Source of the DNA: Syntrophaceticus sp050949745
Lineage (GTDB): Bacteria > Bacillota > DSM-12270 > Thermacetogeniales > Thermacetogeniaceae
Direction of reading: 5' to 3'
Length of the DNA: 31,764 bases
Assembly: GCA_050949745.1 (NCBI GenBank)
Contig: JBMNGF010000014.1
Span: 1-31,764, forward strand
Shown: one piece after another, positions 1 to 7,331 of the stretch
Layout of the letters: each line of letters begins with the position of its first letter
Numbering within the stretch: position 1 is the stretch's first letter
The notes under the pieces: generated by a model
The model's database searches: none
What the model was told of the DNA's origin: nothing
The model's input: the letters and a program-made list of their open reading frames with translations, nothing else
Program-made: the position numbers and the translations under genes

Positions 1-81
1 TAAATCCAAGTAAAACCTATACATGTTGGAAAATATTTGAGACAATGTAAGCAGTAAGTTCTCGAAGGGAAGGTTGCTTAA

Positions 82-195
82 ATGGACTATACAACTACGG
101 AAAAATGGTCATCCCTTGAAGAAATCGCTGAACACCTTGGTGTCAGTAAAGATACGAAATACGAAAATCCTGTAATTTTCGAAGTATATGATTAA
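82..195 (+). pseudogene. truncated helix-turn-helix (excisionase-like) protein, N-terminal remnant
   Basis: A 37-codon reading frame starts at an ATG behind a good Shine-Dalgarno (GAAGGGAAGG at 66-75). Its first 25 residues (MDYTTTEKWSSLEEIAEHLG, then VSKDT) match the start of the small helix_turn_helix_17/excisionase-like proteins common in Clostridia. In those proteins SKDT is followed by the rest of the recognition helix (typically IRNWIKKG). Here the frame instead continues KYENPVIFEVYD and stops, so the second half of the HTH and the C-terminus are missing. The junction lies at about 154-165, in a short repeated stretch (tacgaaatacgaaaat), next to a perfect 7-bp inverted repeat (CGAAAAT 162-168, ATTTTCG 175-181). 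The family assignment comes from memory of the motif; the truncation is seen directly. It is probably non-functional, although it may still be translated. Confidence 0.55.
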
Positions 196-209
196 GAAGG
201 ATAAATAAT

Positions 210-860
210 ATGTCAAATATGTTGCCAAAAACTAATGAAAGTGATGCCAAAATCCACAAACGGAGAATCATCCGTGGATTGGTGATTAGTGCAACCCTAG
301 GGGCATGGGCTGTGCTTATTTTCGCCATCATCTGGTTATTGGCGGTCATCGGCTGGTATCTGCTGGCTCGTCTATGGTGGCAGGAGCTTTTTGTGCCTGA
401 TGCTGTGACTTCCATTGTAGTGGTCGGTATAATTACACTTTTGTGGGCGGTTCTACTCGGTTGCAGCGCATTGTTATGGGCCAATTATCATAAACAGCGT
501 TATTACAAAAACAACCGGCGCCAGATCTTGCCTTTAATAATGGAATCAATACCTCCAGACGATTTTTATTTCTCTTCTGAGACGTCAATGGAAGATGAGG
601 TAGCAGTTACATTGGAAAACATAGAAGCTCATCATACACATGTTCCCCATGAAAACCTTATTATCGGTACAAATGTACAAGAAGACTTTAAAGATGAAAA
701 AGGTAAGGTGGTATTGACGAAAGGAGAAGTTATTACCCCGGAGATCATTGATACAATAACTGCTCGCGGGCTTTATGGCATATTTGTGGTTCACTTGTCG
801 AAACAAATCTTAGAATTCCTAGGTTGTCTACCTAAAAAAAGTCCATCCGGGAGAAAGTAG
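210..860 (+). CDS. PgaD-like two-helix membrane protein with C-terminal extension
   Basis: The 216-residue protein has a basic N-terminus (KIHKRRIIRG) and two strong hydrophobic helices at about 24-55 and 66-91. These are followed by WANYHKQRYYKNNRR, which resembles the post-helix signature of PgaD (ALYNKLRF in E. coli), the accessory subunit of poly-N-acetylglucosamine synthase at the inner membrane. PgaD proteins end soon after this point. Here about 100 more cytoplasmic residues follow, including about 150-195 (GTNVQEDF, DEKGKVVLTKGEVITPEIID, ITARGLYGIFV), which resembles the small domain preceding many HD-GYP domains. No pgaC-like glycosyltransferase lies nearby, so a role in polysaccharide synthesis is inference. 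The gene starts 15 nt after the HTH remnant with an AAGAAGGA site. A shared terminator separates it from the convergent nrdJ. Confidence 0.55.
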   Translation: MSNMLPKTNESDAKIHKRRIIRGLVISATLGAWAVLIFAIIWLLAVIGWYLLARLWWQELFVPDAVTSIVVVGIITLLWAVLLGCSALLWANYHKQRYYKNNRRQILPLIMESIPPDDFYFSSETSMEDEVAVTLENIEAHHTHVPHENLIIGTNVQEDFKDEKGKVVLTKGEVITPEIIDTITARGLYGIFVVHLSKQILEFLGCLPKKSPSGRK

Positions 861-891
861 CTTCCAATATATCCTGGATAATTAGATGGGG

Positions 892-934
892 AAAAGCGGC
901 AGCAAGTGTTGATGTGAGCTGCCGCTTTAATATT
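892..934. terminator. bidirectional rho-independent terminator between the PgaD-like gene and nrdJ
   Basis: An 11-bp perfect inverted repeat, AAAGCGGCAGC (893-903) and GCTGCCGCTTT (918-928), has a 14-nt loop. It is followed by TAATATTTTG on the plus strand, and the A-rich left arm with flank (GAAAA) gives a U-run on the minus strand. It lies between the stop codons of two convergent genes, so it probably terminates both. Confidence 0.8.
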
Positions 935-941
935 TTGCTGT

Positions 942-3158
942 TTAACACTCACTATGGCCGCAGTACTGGCATTTTGCGCAGCCTTCAACAAATATTAAGG
1001 CAGCCTGTCCGCATTCAGGGCATATTTCCATAGTACCATTGTTGTTGTTACGGACTTCAAGCAGTTCGCGCAAGGCTTTTCCAATTGCATCTGGAACGCT
1101 TAAAACACGGTTTGGACCAAAGCCTACAGAACGACCTCCTCCGATTCCTTCTAACTGTTCTATAATTTCGTCTGCGCTAATTTCACACCTGAGGGCTAGA
1201 GAAATCAACCTGGCAATACCTTCTGTAAAGGCAAGAATATCGCTACCTGCCTTACCAATCTGGGCAAAAACTTCAAAAGGAACGTCATCCATTTTATTTA
1301 GTGTGACAAATAAATTTCCTAATGGTGTTTCTTTTCTAATGGTCACACCTGTTAATTTCTGCGGGCGTTTTAGAGGTTTCAGCTGGGCGTAGTTTTCTTT
1401 TTCTTTTTTAACGCCAACATTTAATACCTGGATTGATTTGGAACCGTCTCTGTATACGGTGATCCCTTTACAGCCTAATTCCCAAGCTAAAATGTAAGCG
1501 TTTTTCACATCTTCTATTGTAGCGTCTTTTTTCATATTTATTGTTTTGCTGACTGCATTGTCAGTATACTGTTGGAAAGCTGCCTGGTGTTTTACATGCC
1601 AAGAGTAATCTATTTCCAGGGATGTTTTGAATAAGCTTTTAACCTTGTCCGGTATTTCTGTTATGTCTTGGACGCTGCCGTTTTCCGATATTTTTTTTAT
1701 TAATTCTTCACTATAAAACCCTTCTTTTTGTGAAATATCAAGGAAAAGTGGGTTAACCTCTGCTAAATCCACACCGCCCAGGACGTTTTTTCTTACAAAA
1801 GCTATACTAAAGTATGGTTCAATACCACTGCTGGCTCCTGCAATGATGGATATAGTTCCTGTGGGAGCTATTGTTGTCCGGGTAGCGTTTCTTACATATT
1901 CTTTGTTTTTCCCTGTTTCATAAATACTTCCTTTAAAGCTAGGAAAAGTGCCTCTTTCTTTAGCAAGTTCAATTGATTTCTGTTTTGCTTCATCATTAAT
2001 AAATTTCATTACTTTTCTGGCAAGAGATAAGGCTTCTTCACTATCGTAGGGGATTCTTAATTTGATAAGCATGTCATGCCAACCCATAACACCAATGCCG
2101 ATTTTTCTATTTTTTTTCTTATGGGTTTCTTCAATTTGGGGAATTACATAACTAGTAGCATCAATAACATTATCTTCAAAATGTACAGCTATATGTACTG
2201 TTTCTTTTAAGTCATCCCACATTATTTCACCTTTATCATCTACAAACAAGCTTAAGTTGATGGATCCCAAACAACATGCTTCGTAAGGAAGAAGTGGTTG
2301 TTCGCCACACGGGTTAGTTGATTCATATTTACCTATGTGTGGTGTAGGGTTAAATTTATTCATCTTATCAATAAAAATTAAACCAGGATCGCCATTTTTC
2401 CATGCCATTTCAGCAATTAAATCCATAATCTCTATTGCATTAAGCTGTTTAACTTCATTCGTTTTTATATCCACATGTGGTTTCCCTGTGCGCGGGTTAA
2501 TGAGACAGTACATGGGATCGGGATCTATACCGGTGGCTTTTTTCATGAACTCATCAGAGACAGGAATTGAAATATTAAAATTTGTTATGTCAGTTTCGCT
2601 TGTTTTGCATTTTATGAAATCAAGAATATCCGGGTGGTCGTAACGCAGGGTGCCCATGTTTGCTCCCCGCCGTGTTCCTCCTTGTTTGACAGCTTCTGTT
2701 CCCGCGTCATAAATTTTTAGAAAAGAAATTGGACCGCTGGCTACGCCATTTGTTGATTTTACAGAATCTCCTGCCGGGCGCAGGTGATCAAATGAAAAAC
2801 CAGTTCCACCACCGGTTTTTTGAACCAGTGCCATGTGTTTTAAGGTTTCAAAGATTGATTCCATGCTGTCTTTTATAGGAAGAACAAAACATGCGCTAAG
2901 CTGCTGAAGCTCTCTCCCTGCATTCATTAAAGTAGGGGAATTTGGCATAAACTTTTTTTCGTCTAGTTGTTTATAAAATTTGTTTTCCAGTTCCTTAACT
3001 TCCTTTTGGGACTTATCGTAAATGTTACCGTCTATTTTAGCAATATTTACAGCAACCCTGTGCAGCATGTCCTCAGGTGACTCTATAGTTTCTCCTTTAG
3101 GATTTTTACGTAAATACCTGCGTTCTAAAGTAACCTTAGCGTTGTCTGTTAATTTCAC
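942..3158 (-). CDS. nrdJ: adenosylcobalamin-dependent (class II) ribonucleotide reductase
   Basis: The 738-residue enzyme reduces ribonucleotides to deoxyribonucleotides in the cytoplasm using a B12-generated thiyl radical, which suits an anaerobe. Landmarks are MPNSPTLMNAG (71-81), the first redox cysteine in LSACFVLP (C90), GGGTGFSF (117-123), GGTRRGANMG (160-169), and TNPCGEQPLLPYEACCLGSI (281-300) with thiyl cysteine C284, E286 and redox partner C295. The C-terminus has CPECG...CAKCQYCGHSEC, the zinc-ribbon-like tail with shuttle cysteines typical of NrdJ. There is no N-terminal ATP-cone. The gene is single-subunit and complete, with no nrdA/B or nrdD/G partner in the window. I saw neither an NrdR box nor a cobalamin riboswitch upstream. 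The terminator at 892-934 ends it. Confidence 0.95.
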   Translation of the reverse strand: MKLTDNAKVTLERRYLRKNPKGETIESPEDMLHRVAVNIAKIDGNIYDKSQKEVKELENKFYKQLDEKKFMPNSPTLMNAGRELQQLSACFVLPIKDSMESIFETLKHMALVQKTGGGTGFSFDHLRPAGDSVKSTNGVASGPISFLKIYDAGTEAVKQGGTRRGANMGTLRYDHPDILDFIKCKTSETDITNFNISIPVSDEFMKKATGIDPDPMYCLINPRTGKPHVDIKTNEVKQLNAIEIMDLIAEMAWKNGDPGLIFIDKMNKFNPTPHIGKYESTNPCGEQPLLPYEACCLGSINLSLFVDDKGEIMWDDLKETVHIAVHFEDNVIDATSYVIPQIEETHKKKNRKIGIGVMGWHDMLIKLRIPYDSEEALSLARKVMKFINDEAKQKSIELAKERGTFPSFKGSIYETGKNKEYVRNATRTTIAPTGTISIIAGASSGIEPYFSIAFVRKNVLGGVDLAEVNPLFLDISQKEGFYSEELIKKISENGSVQDITEIPDKVKSLFKTSLEIDYSWHVKHQAAFQQYTDNAVSKTINMKKDATIEDVKNAYILAWELGCKGITVYRDGSKSIQVLNVGVKKEKENYAQLKPLKRPQKLTGVTIRKETPLGNLFVTLNKMDDVPFEVFAQIGKAGSDILAFTEGIARLISLALRCEISADEIIEQLEGIGGGRSVGFGPNRVLSVPDAIGKALRELLEVRNNNNGTMEICPECGQAALIFVEGCAKCQYCGHSEC

Positions 3159-3370
3159 CGCGAAATACCTCCAAAGATTTATTTAAGGGACACAGGGACA
3201 GGTACGTTGTCCCATCCATCAAGTAAGAACTTGAAAAAGGTGACGTTTTGTGACCGATAAAACAGGCTGGATGGTTCGATATGGAGCGTCCTGCCTTTTT
3301 ACATAATGCATAATGCCCATTATGGGAACTAGTCAATAGACTGTTTTTTATTATCGATATATAAAAAAAA
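3159..3370. other. intergenic leader/promoter region of nrdJ
   Basis: No gene is visible here. The stretch holds a short hairpin (GGGACA 3195-3200, TGTCCC 3208-3213) in the nrdJ leader and overlapping repeats of CATAATG/CCCATTATGGG around 3302-3326. Reading the minus strand, TTGACT followed by AGTTCCCATAATGGGC and then an AT-rich hexamer around 3309-3337 is the best -35/-10 candidate for nrdJ, but it is weak. Confidence 0.35.
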
Positions 3371-3379
3371 TGCTACAAT
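3371..3379 (+). promoter_or_regulatory. extended -10 promoter for the small toxin-like transcript
   Basis: TGCTACAAT is an extended -10 element (TGn then TACAAT) about 50 nt upstream of the Shine-Dalgarno GGGGAGGTG at 3422-3430. The -35 region (around 3350) is only loosely T-rich. The assignment is by motif alone. Confidence 0.4.
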
Positions 3380-3430
3380 AATCAAAGAGTTGCCGTTTGG
3401 CGGTTAGTTACTTTCCCATAAGGGGAGGTG

Positions 3431-3517
3431 ATGCCTATGATTACATAGACGGGACTATTTAGTTTCTGTTTAGGAATCTTAGGGGTTATTTCCCTGTGTT
3501 TGATGTATAGAAAATAA
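3431..3517 (+). pseudogene. small hydrophobic toxin-like ORF (type I / holin-like), interrupted by TAG
   Basis: A strong Shine-Dalgarno (GGGGAGGTG) precedes ATG CCT ATG ATT ACA and then an in-frame TAG at 3446-3448. If that codon is read through, the frame continues TGLFSFCLGILGVISLCLMY, then RK and TAA at 3515: one hydrophobic helix with a short basic tail. The SD-GTG-ATG spacing, the size and the single membrane helix resemble the small holin-like type I toxins scattered through Firmicutes, whose usual start is MTxYEALxLM. A tyrosine or tryptophan codon changed to TAG would explain the break. Hairpins follow immediately downstream. The toxin identity is inferred from architecture, and the stop codon makes it inactive as written. 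Confidence 0.45.
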
Positions 3518-3521
3518 CAAG

Positions 3522-3609
3522 ATCGCCTATGTAAGGCGGCCTTCCACGATTGAGGAGTTGCCCCTCAATGTTATTTTCGTTCCATTGAGGCAGTCTATGT
3601 GAAAAGGCG
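3522..3609. repeat. hairpin cluster downstream of the toxin-like ORF
   Basis: Three ATTGAGG/CCTCAAT elements are seen at about 3548-3588 (ATTGAGG, CCTCAAT, ATTGAGG), so the central arm can pair with either neighbour. CGCC...GGCG around 3524-3538 forms another small stem. GCCTATGTAAGGCGG (3525-3539) and GTCTATGTGAAAAGGCG (about 3593-3609) are imperfect direct repeats. Such 3' structure is usual for type I toxin mRNAs or their antisense RNAs, but no antisense promoter could be fixed. Confidence 0.4.
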
Positions 3610-3640
3610 TAATTACCAGGTGCTATCTGATAATTATGTC

Positions 3641-3669
3641 TTATTTGCTGTGCAAACCGGTGCAAATAA
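3641..3669. other. 8-bp inverted repeat near the ddh 3' end
   Basis: TTATTTGC (3641-3648) and GCAAATAA (3662-3669) form a perfect 8-bp stem with a 13-nt loop, 12 nt beyond the ddh stop codon. No U-run follows on the minus strand, so it is at best a weak terminator or an mRNA-stabilising hairpin for ddh. Confidence 0.35.
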
Positions 3670-3680
3670 AGTATTGAGTT

Positions 3681-4586
3681 TTATACTAGATTCCTAATAA
3701 TCTCCTCAGGGTCACCATATATGAAATCGATGATCGGGATCTGGATCATGGTGTAGGCTCCCGGTTTTTGCTTCATGCTAGCTCGGGCTGCGGCGACCAG
3801 GATTTGCGAAGTCAAGGCCGGGTTGTTTATCTTCATAGAATAGTTTAGCAATTGATTATGGGTAGTTCCTGATACTCCTTTACGTTCTATGTTGACTCCA
3901 TGCCCCATATCCAACAACTTATCCACGTCTGATACCTGGCTCACTATGGTTTCATCATTGACAAAGTAGGGGTCATTTTTTATGGCATTGGCAACTTGGT
4001 TATAGTCTGTTCCAGGTTTGAGCTGCACATATACCATGCGACGATGGATACCGGTACCTACCGGGATTGTTATGGCGAGAGCATTGACTACTCCGGGAAT
4101 TGCTTTGGCTACTACGGTATGGCCCATACTCATACCGGGTCCAAAGTCGGTGTGGGTAATACCTCGGGGGGCCATGAACTCAAATATGCCGCGGATCATA
4201 GAGTCTGAACCGGGGTCCCACCCTGCAGAGACCACTGCCACTGAATTGTTGGAGATGGCAATCTCATTTAGTTTTAAGCGCAAGTCGGCCAGCTGCCCAT
4301 GAATATCATAGCCATCAACGGTATTAATGCCTCTGGCCAGCAGAGTGGCGGCAACTTCCGGTACGGCGTGGGTATAAATACATAACAGGGCAACATCCAC
4401 TCCGGCCAACTCATCAATTGTTTCCACCATATTATACTGCCGAACCTCATCCTGGGATGAAACTTGTGCCAGGTTGCTCTCAACTATTCCGACTAACTCC
4501 ATGTCTGGGGCTGCCTGGACCGCTGCAACTGCGTGTTTTCCCACATTGCCGTATCCTAATATGGCTATCCTAATCTTCTTTGACAT
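3681..4586 (-). CDS. ddh: meso-diaminopimelate D-dehydrogenase
   Basis: This NADPH-dependent cytoplasmic enzyme (EC 1.4.1.16) makes meso-diaminopimelate in one step from L-tetrahydrodipicolinate, feeding lysine and peptidoglycan synthesis. The dinucleotide-binding loop GYGNVG is at 11-16. Family signatures INTVDGYDIH (87-96), VSAGWDPGSDSMIRG (119-133) and FGPGMSMGH (148-156) carry the substrate-binding Trp, Asp, Met and Gly. HNQLLNYSMKINNPA with a following Q-x-L-V-A-A-A-R-A helix matches the C-terminal substrate region. At 301 residues it is somewhat shorter than the roughly 320-residue Corynebacterium enzyme, from small loop deletions rather than end truncation. The start is supported by GAGGTG upstream. 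It is monocistronic here, with no other lysine genes nearby. Confidence 0.92.
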   Translation of the reverse strand: MSKKIRIAILGYGNVGKHAVAAVQAAPDMELVGIVESNLAQVSSQDEVRQYNMVETIDELAGVDVALLCIYTHAVPEVAATLLARGINTVDGYDIHGQLADLRLKLNEIAISNNSVAVVSAGWDPGSDSMIRGIFEFMAPRGITHTDFGPGMSMGHTVVAKAIPGVVNALAITIPVGTGIHRRMVYVQLKPGTDYNQVANAIKNDPYFVNDETIVSQVSDVDKLLDMGHGVNIERKGVSGTTHNQLLNYSMKINNPALTSQILVAAARASMKQKPGAYTMIQIPIIDFIYGDPEEIIRNLV

Positions 4587-4747
4587 GAATACACCTCATT
4601 CACAAGTTTACTTTCTTAATAGAATATAGGAGGCTGGCTCGATAGGCAAGTGAAAATACAGTACTGAGTACCACCAGGATAATGATATCCAACTGCTGAA
4701 TATATTCTCTATAGTTATAAGAAGTTATAAGAAAACGGAGGGCTACT

Positions 4748-5107
4748 ATGAAGATCTTTCAAACCGAACGCAACTCTACCTGTCCCTGTGGCAGCGGGCG
4801 TAAGTTTAAGAAGTGCTGCCAGGGCCGGGTGGAGGAGGCGACACGCCGTATTAGGCAAGCTGTGAGTTCTGGGGGTGGTGGTTTTACACCTGAAGGGCTT
4901 GAGGTTATAGAAACTCTGGGTTTTTTGTGTGGGCTGCAGGCGGAGGATGGGCACATGCCTGCTCCTGAGACTTTAGGCAGTGTGCTCAATGATGCCTGGG
5001 AAGCAGAGGAGCAGATACGTGGAAGCCTGGATCAGGGGGCTTTGAGTACCTTGTCTCTGGCGTTTGCAGGTGCTGCTGGGGGAAAAGCAGCACCTAAGAG
5101 TGGTTAG
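4748..5107 (+). CDS. SEC-C zinc-motif protein, N-terminal fragment before a frameshift
   Basis: The frame begins MKIFQTERNSTCPCGSGRKF and continues KKCC, a textbook SEC-C motif (C-x-C-x8-C-C) that binds zinc as in the SecA tail. It then runs through an acidic/alanine-rich region and stops after FAGAAGGKAAPKSG. The natural continuation, LRVVRIPVWQFASG, is in the next frame (entry 5064-6098) and overlaps this one by 44 nt. Removing one G from the GGGGG run at 5079-5083 would give a single protein of about 450 residues. ATG with upstream CGGAGG fixes the start. The function of SEC-C proteins outside SecA is mostly unknown; protein or nucleic-acid adaptor roles are only suggestions. Confidence 0.75.
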   Translation: MKIFQTERNSTCPCGSGRKFKKCCQGRVEEATRRIRQAVSSGGGGFTPEGLEVIETLGFLCGLQAEDGHMPAPETLGSVLNDAWEAEEQIRGSLDQGALSTLSLAFAGAAGGKAAPKSG

Positions 5108-6098
5108 AATTCCGGTATGGCAGTTTGCATCTGGGTCGGCTGACGATGAGGATGAGGATCTTTGGGATCTTATCGATCAGTACCTGACAGGTGATGAGGG
5201 GCTGGAGTTTATTGAGGAGACAGTTAATTCTATTGGCTTGTCTCTACTTTATGATGATTACACTGATGAAGAGCTGAAAACCCTGCTCATTGCTTTAGGG
5301 TGGTTTGTCATCGATGACACCCGGGATTTATTTTTATATACTGTGCTGCACAAAACAAGGAGTGATTTAGCAGCAGCTGAGGAGAAAATGGATGAAATCA
5401 TGAAAGAGCAGGGGAATGATGATCAGGGTGAAATGTATCAAGAATTACGTTCTGTTATGCGCCAGTATCCTGCCTATGATCAGATGTTGGCTGATAATTT
5501 GAGTGATGATATTGGTCTTGTCATGTCTGCGGTTGCGGAGGGGGAGTTAAAAATTGAAGTTCCCCTTTATTCTGTTTTGGGTGGTATCTATGCTGTGTTC
5601 TCCAAACTTACGGAGATCTTGAAAAATTTGCACTCCAGGCCTTCTTTAAGTCCGCCTTTGGAGGAGACGCTCTTTGCGGATGGGGAGTATCATTATTTTT
5701 TCCCCCAGGTCATTGAGGCACTGCAGCGGGCTATGATGGAAACTGAGGATGAACAGTATAGAGATGCTTTGGATGGATTATTGTTTTTCCTCGTCCTATT
5801 AAGTGATACCAGGCAGATAAAAGTTATTAAATTGCTCTACATCAACTGCGTTCGCTCCTATGTCAGCGACCTTCCTGTTGATTTGCCTGAGGCTAATGTG
5901 GAATTTGTCGCAGTGAGTGATTACTGTGACCGAGGGCTCATCGAACGCTACGCATCTCACCTAGAGTCTCTTGAAATGCTAGAGGAAGCCACCCATGTAC
6001 GGGATGTTTTCAATACTATGGGAGAAAAAGCAGGACAGGATGTGGGTGTTTTCACAGATGAGTTGATTGAACTGGCCAAATCGGTAATGGCTGAATGA
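5064..6098 (+). CDS. C-terminal part of the frameshifted SEC-C protein, function unknown
   Basis: The 344-residue frame opens only at a TTG lacking any Shine-Dalgarno, inside the end of the preceding frame, so it is best read as the remainder of the SEC-C gene after a one-base frameshift. The protein is acidic and predicted all-helical (for example DDEDEDLWDLIDQYLTGD and VIDDTRDLFLYTVLH). It has no catalytic motif, signal peptide or membrane segment that I recognise. A repeated helical-pair pattern (for example AVAEGELKIEVPLYSVLGGI) gives it the look of a scaffold. If the shift is a sequencing error, the true gene is 4748-6098. The stop TGA is followed at once by the hairpin-repeat region. 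Confidence 0.6.
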   Translation: MQVLLGEKQHLRVVRIPVWQFASGSADDEDEDLWDLIDQYLTGDEGLEFIEETVNSIGLSLLYDDYTDEELKTLLIALGWFVIDDTRDLFLYTVLHKTRSDLAAAEEKMDEIMKEQGNDDQGEMYQELRSVMRQYPAYDQMLADNLSDDIGLVMSAVAEGELKIEVPLYSVLGGIYAVFSKLTEILKNLHSRPSLSPPLEETLFADGEYHYFFPQVIEALQRAMMETEDEQYRDALDGLLFFLVLLSDTRQIKVIKLLYINCVRSYVSDLPVDLPEANVEFVAVSDYCDRGLIERYASHLESLEMLEEATHVRDVFNTMGEKAGQDVGVFTDELIELAKSVMAE

Positions 6099-6109
6099 CA
6101 CAGGTGACG

Positions 6110-6138
6110 TGACACAGGGGGACGGTTCTCTTGTGTCA
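6110..6138 (+). repeat. GGGACG-loop hairpin repeat, copy 1
   Basis: TGACACA (6110-6116) and TGTGTCA (6132-6138) are perfect 7-bp arms around the 15-nt loop GGGGGACGGTTCTCT. A second, looser relative follows on the opposite strand at about 6147-6178 (TGGC arms, AAAGGGACTGTCCCC centre). Both lie just after the SEC-C gene's stop codon. Confidence 0.75.
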
Positions 6139-6190
6139 AGGAGAACTGGCCTGCCAAGGGGACAGTCCCTTTGTGCCATCAATTAAATAA

Positions 6191-6224
6191 GAGGAACTGG
6201 CCTTTCGGGGTCGGTTCTTTTTTT
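6191..6224 (+). terminator. rho-independent terminator after the SEC-C gene
   Basis: GAACTGGCC (6194-6202) pairs with GGTCGGTTC (6209-6217; two G-U pairs, short loop TTTCGG) and is followed by seven Ts (6218-6224). The 5' part GAGGAACTGGCC repeats GAGAACTGGCC at about 6141-6151. It ends the SEC-C transcript before the pho locus. Confidence 0.75.
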
Positions 6225-6243
6225 ATTGAGATGGGTGGGGGAA

Positions 6244-6282
6244 TTAACATTGCCTTAATCAAATGAATAGTCTTTGTTAATA
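6244..6282 (+). promoter_or_regulatory. Pho box (PhoP-binding site) upstream of pstS1
   Basis: Four hexamers occur at exact 11-bp spacing: TTAACA (6244), TTAATC (6255), AATAGT (6266) and TTAATA (6277). This is the arrangement of Bacillus-type PhoP sites (TTAACA-like direct repeats, two dimers). A possible -10, CATAAA, lies at 6287-6292. The close match to the site at 11082 supports co-regulation of both pstS genes by the PhoP encoded at 7446. Confidence 0.8.
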
Positions 6283-6361
6283 AATCCATAAAGAGATGTT
6301 AATTATCAAGGCTTACAATGGAGCAAAAGCTACAACAATTAGCGAGGAGGTTAACAAGTCA

Positions 6362-7204
6362 ATGAAGATTTCCAAGGTGAAGTTGTTGGGAGTGGTGTTG
6401 GCCGCAATGCTTTTAATGGTGGCGGCGGTTGGCTGTGCCGATTCTGGCACTGAGAACGGGGATACTGAACAAACTGAAACATTGGAAGGCAATATTACTA
6501 TTGCAGGTTCAACTTCTGTACAGCCTCTTTCTGAGGAACTGGCAAGCGCTTTTATGGAACAAAACCAGGGTGTTGAGATTAACGTAGCTGGTGGCGGTTC
6601 TGGAGCAGGGATTAAAGCAGCCCAGGAAGGTACTGCGGATATAGGTGCTTCTTCACGTGAGCTCAAGGAAGAGGAGAAGGGGCTTAATGAAACCGTTATT
6701 GCTAAAGATGGAATAGCTATAGTTATTCATCCGGATAACGCTGTCGAAGGCTTGACTCTGGAAGAAACGCAAAAAATATTTGCAGGCGAGATCACTGATT
6801 GGAAGGACGTCGGTGGAGAGGGCGGAGCAATTAATGTGTTTACCAGAGAAGAAGGCTCCGGAACTCGTGACGCTTTTGAGGAAATCGTAATGGGAGATGC
6901 AAAGATCAGCGCAAAAGCTGGTGTGCAAAATTCAACTGGTGCTGTGCGCACTGCTGTCTCAGGTGATGTTAACGGTATAGGATATATCTCACTGGGCAGT
7001 TTGGACGAGTCGGTGACAGCTCTTAAAATCGATGATGTTGAAGCAACTAACGAAACGATACAGGATGGAACATATAAGGTTGCCCGCCCATTCCTCTACT
7101 TGACCAAGGAAGAACCTGAAGGCGTTGTCAAAGCTTTTATCGACTTTGTGCTGAGTGCTGAGGGACAGGAGATAGTAGCGGACGGTTTTATCCCGGTAAA
7201 ATAG
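6362..7204 (+). CDS. pstS: phosphate ABC transporter substrate-binding lipoprotein, PstS1
   Basis: The start chosen is the ATG at 6362, behind GCGAGGAGG. An upstream in-frame start (6296) would put 22 non-signal residues before the signal peptide. The precursor has MKISKVKLLG, a hydrophobic core and the lipobox MVAAVGC, so it should be lipid-anchored outside the membrane. The mature part shows the PBP-II phosphate-binding fold: ITIAGSTSVQPLSEELASAF, VAGGGSGAGI, DIGASSREL, the REEGSGTRDAF loop (Ser, Gly, Thr and Arg contacts to phosphate) and GDVNGIGYISLG. The ending is normal for the family. The gene stands alone after a Pho box, with phoP 240 nt downstream. It is a clear paralogue of the product at 11223, with the same motifs in the same order. 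Confidence 0.95.
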   Translation: MKISKVKLLGVVLAAMLLMVAAVGCADSGTENGDTEQTETLEGNITIAGSTSVQPLSEELASAFMEQNQGVEINVAGGGSGAGIKAAQEGTADIGASSRELKEEEKGLNETVIAKDGIAIVIHPDNAVEGLTLEETQKIFAGEITDWKDVGGEGGAINVFTREEGSGTRDAFEEIVMGDAKISAKAGVQNSTGAVRTAVSGDVNGIGYISLGSLDESVTALKIDDVEATNETIQDGTYKVARPFLYLTKEEPEGVVKAFIDFVLSAEGQEIVADGFIPVK

Positions 7205-7254
7205 TAAAATAGCGGCAGCAGGTTCTACCGACTCAATGAGGATGTTCAGCAATA

Positions 7255-7282
7255 ATTGGGGGGATTCTCTCCCCTTTCCTTT
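7255..7282 (+). terminator. possible weak terminator after pstS1
   Basis: A G-run followed by ATTCTCTCCCC and then TTTCCTTT allows a GC-rich but imperfect stem about 50 nt after the pstS1 stop. The U-tract is interrupted, so termination may be partial and allow read-through into phoP. Confidence 0.35.
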
Positions 7283-7331
7283 GTTATAATAATGAAGAAA
7301 AGGCAGGTGTATAACTTCCCTCTGTTATAAT
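7282..7331 (+). promoter_or_regulatory. two extended -10 promoters upstream of phoP
   Basis: TGTTATAAT occurs twice, at 7282-7290 and 7323-7331, each followed by AATGAAGA or GAAGATGA-type sequence, so the element appears duplicated 41 bp apart. Each is TGn plus a perfect TATAAT. No good -35 is seen, as is usual for extended -10 promoters. No Pho box was found here, so phoPR may be expressed constitutively or from pstS1 read-through. Confidence 0.55.

Noticed and set aside
942..3158. Long reading frames on the plus strand inside nrdJ (for example 2335-2643)
   Set aside because: They lie opposite a clear, full-length enzyme gene, have no SD and no recognisable protein features.
3195..3213. Member of the GGGACG hairpin family
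   Set aside because: Arms GGGACA/TGTCCC with a 7-nt loop; the loop length and motif position do not fit the family.
3159..3420. Cobalamin riboswitch or NrdR boxes upstream of nrdJ
   Set aside because: No B12-box-like GCCACTG, no conserved cobalamin core and no paired NrdR-like boxes were seen.
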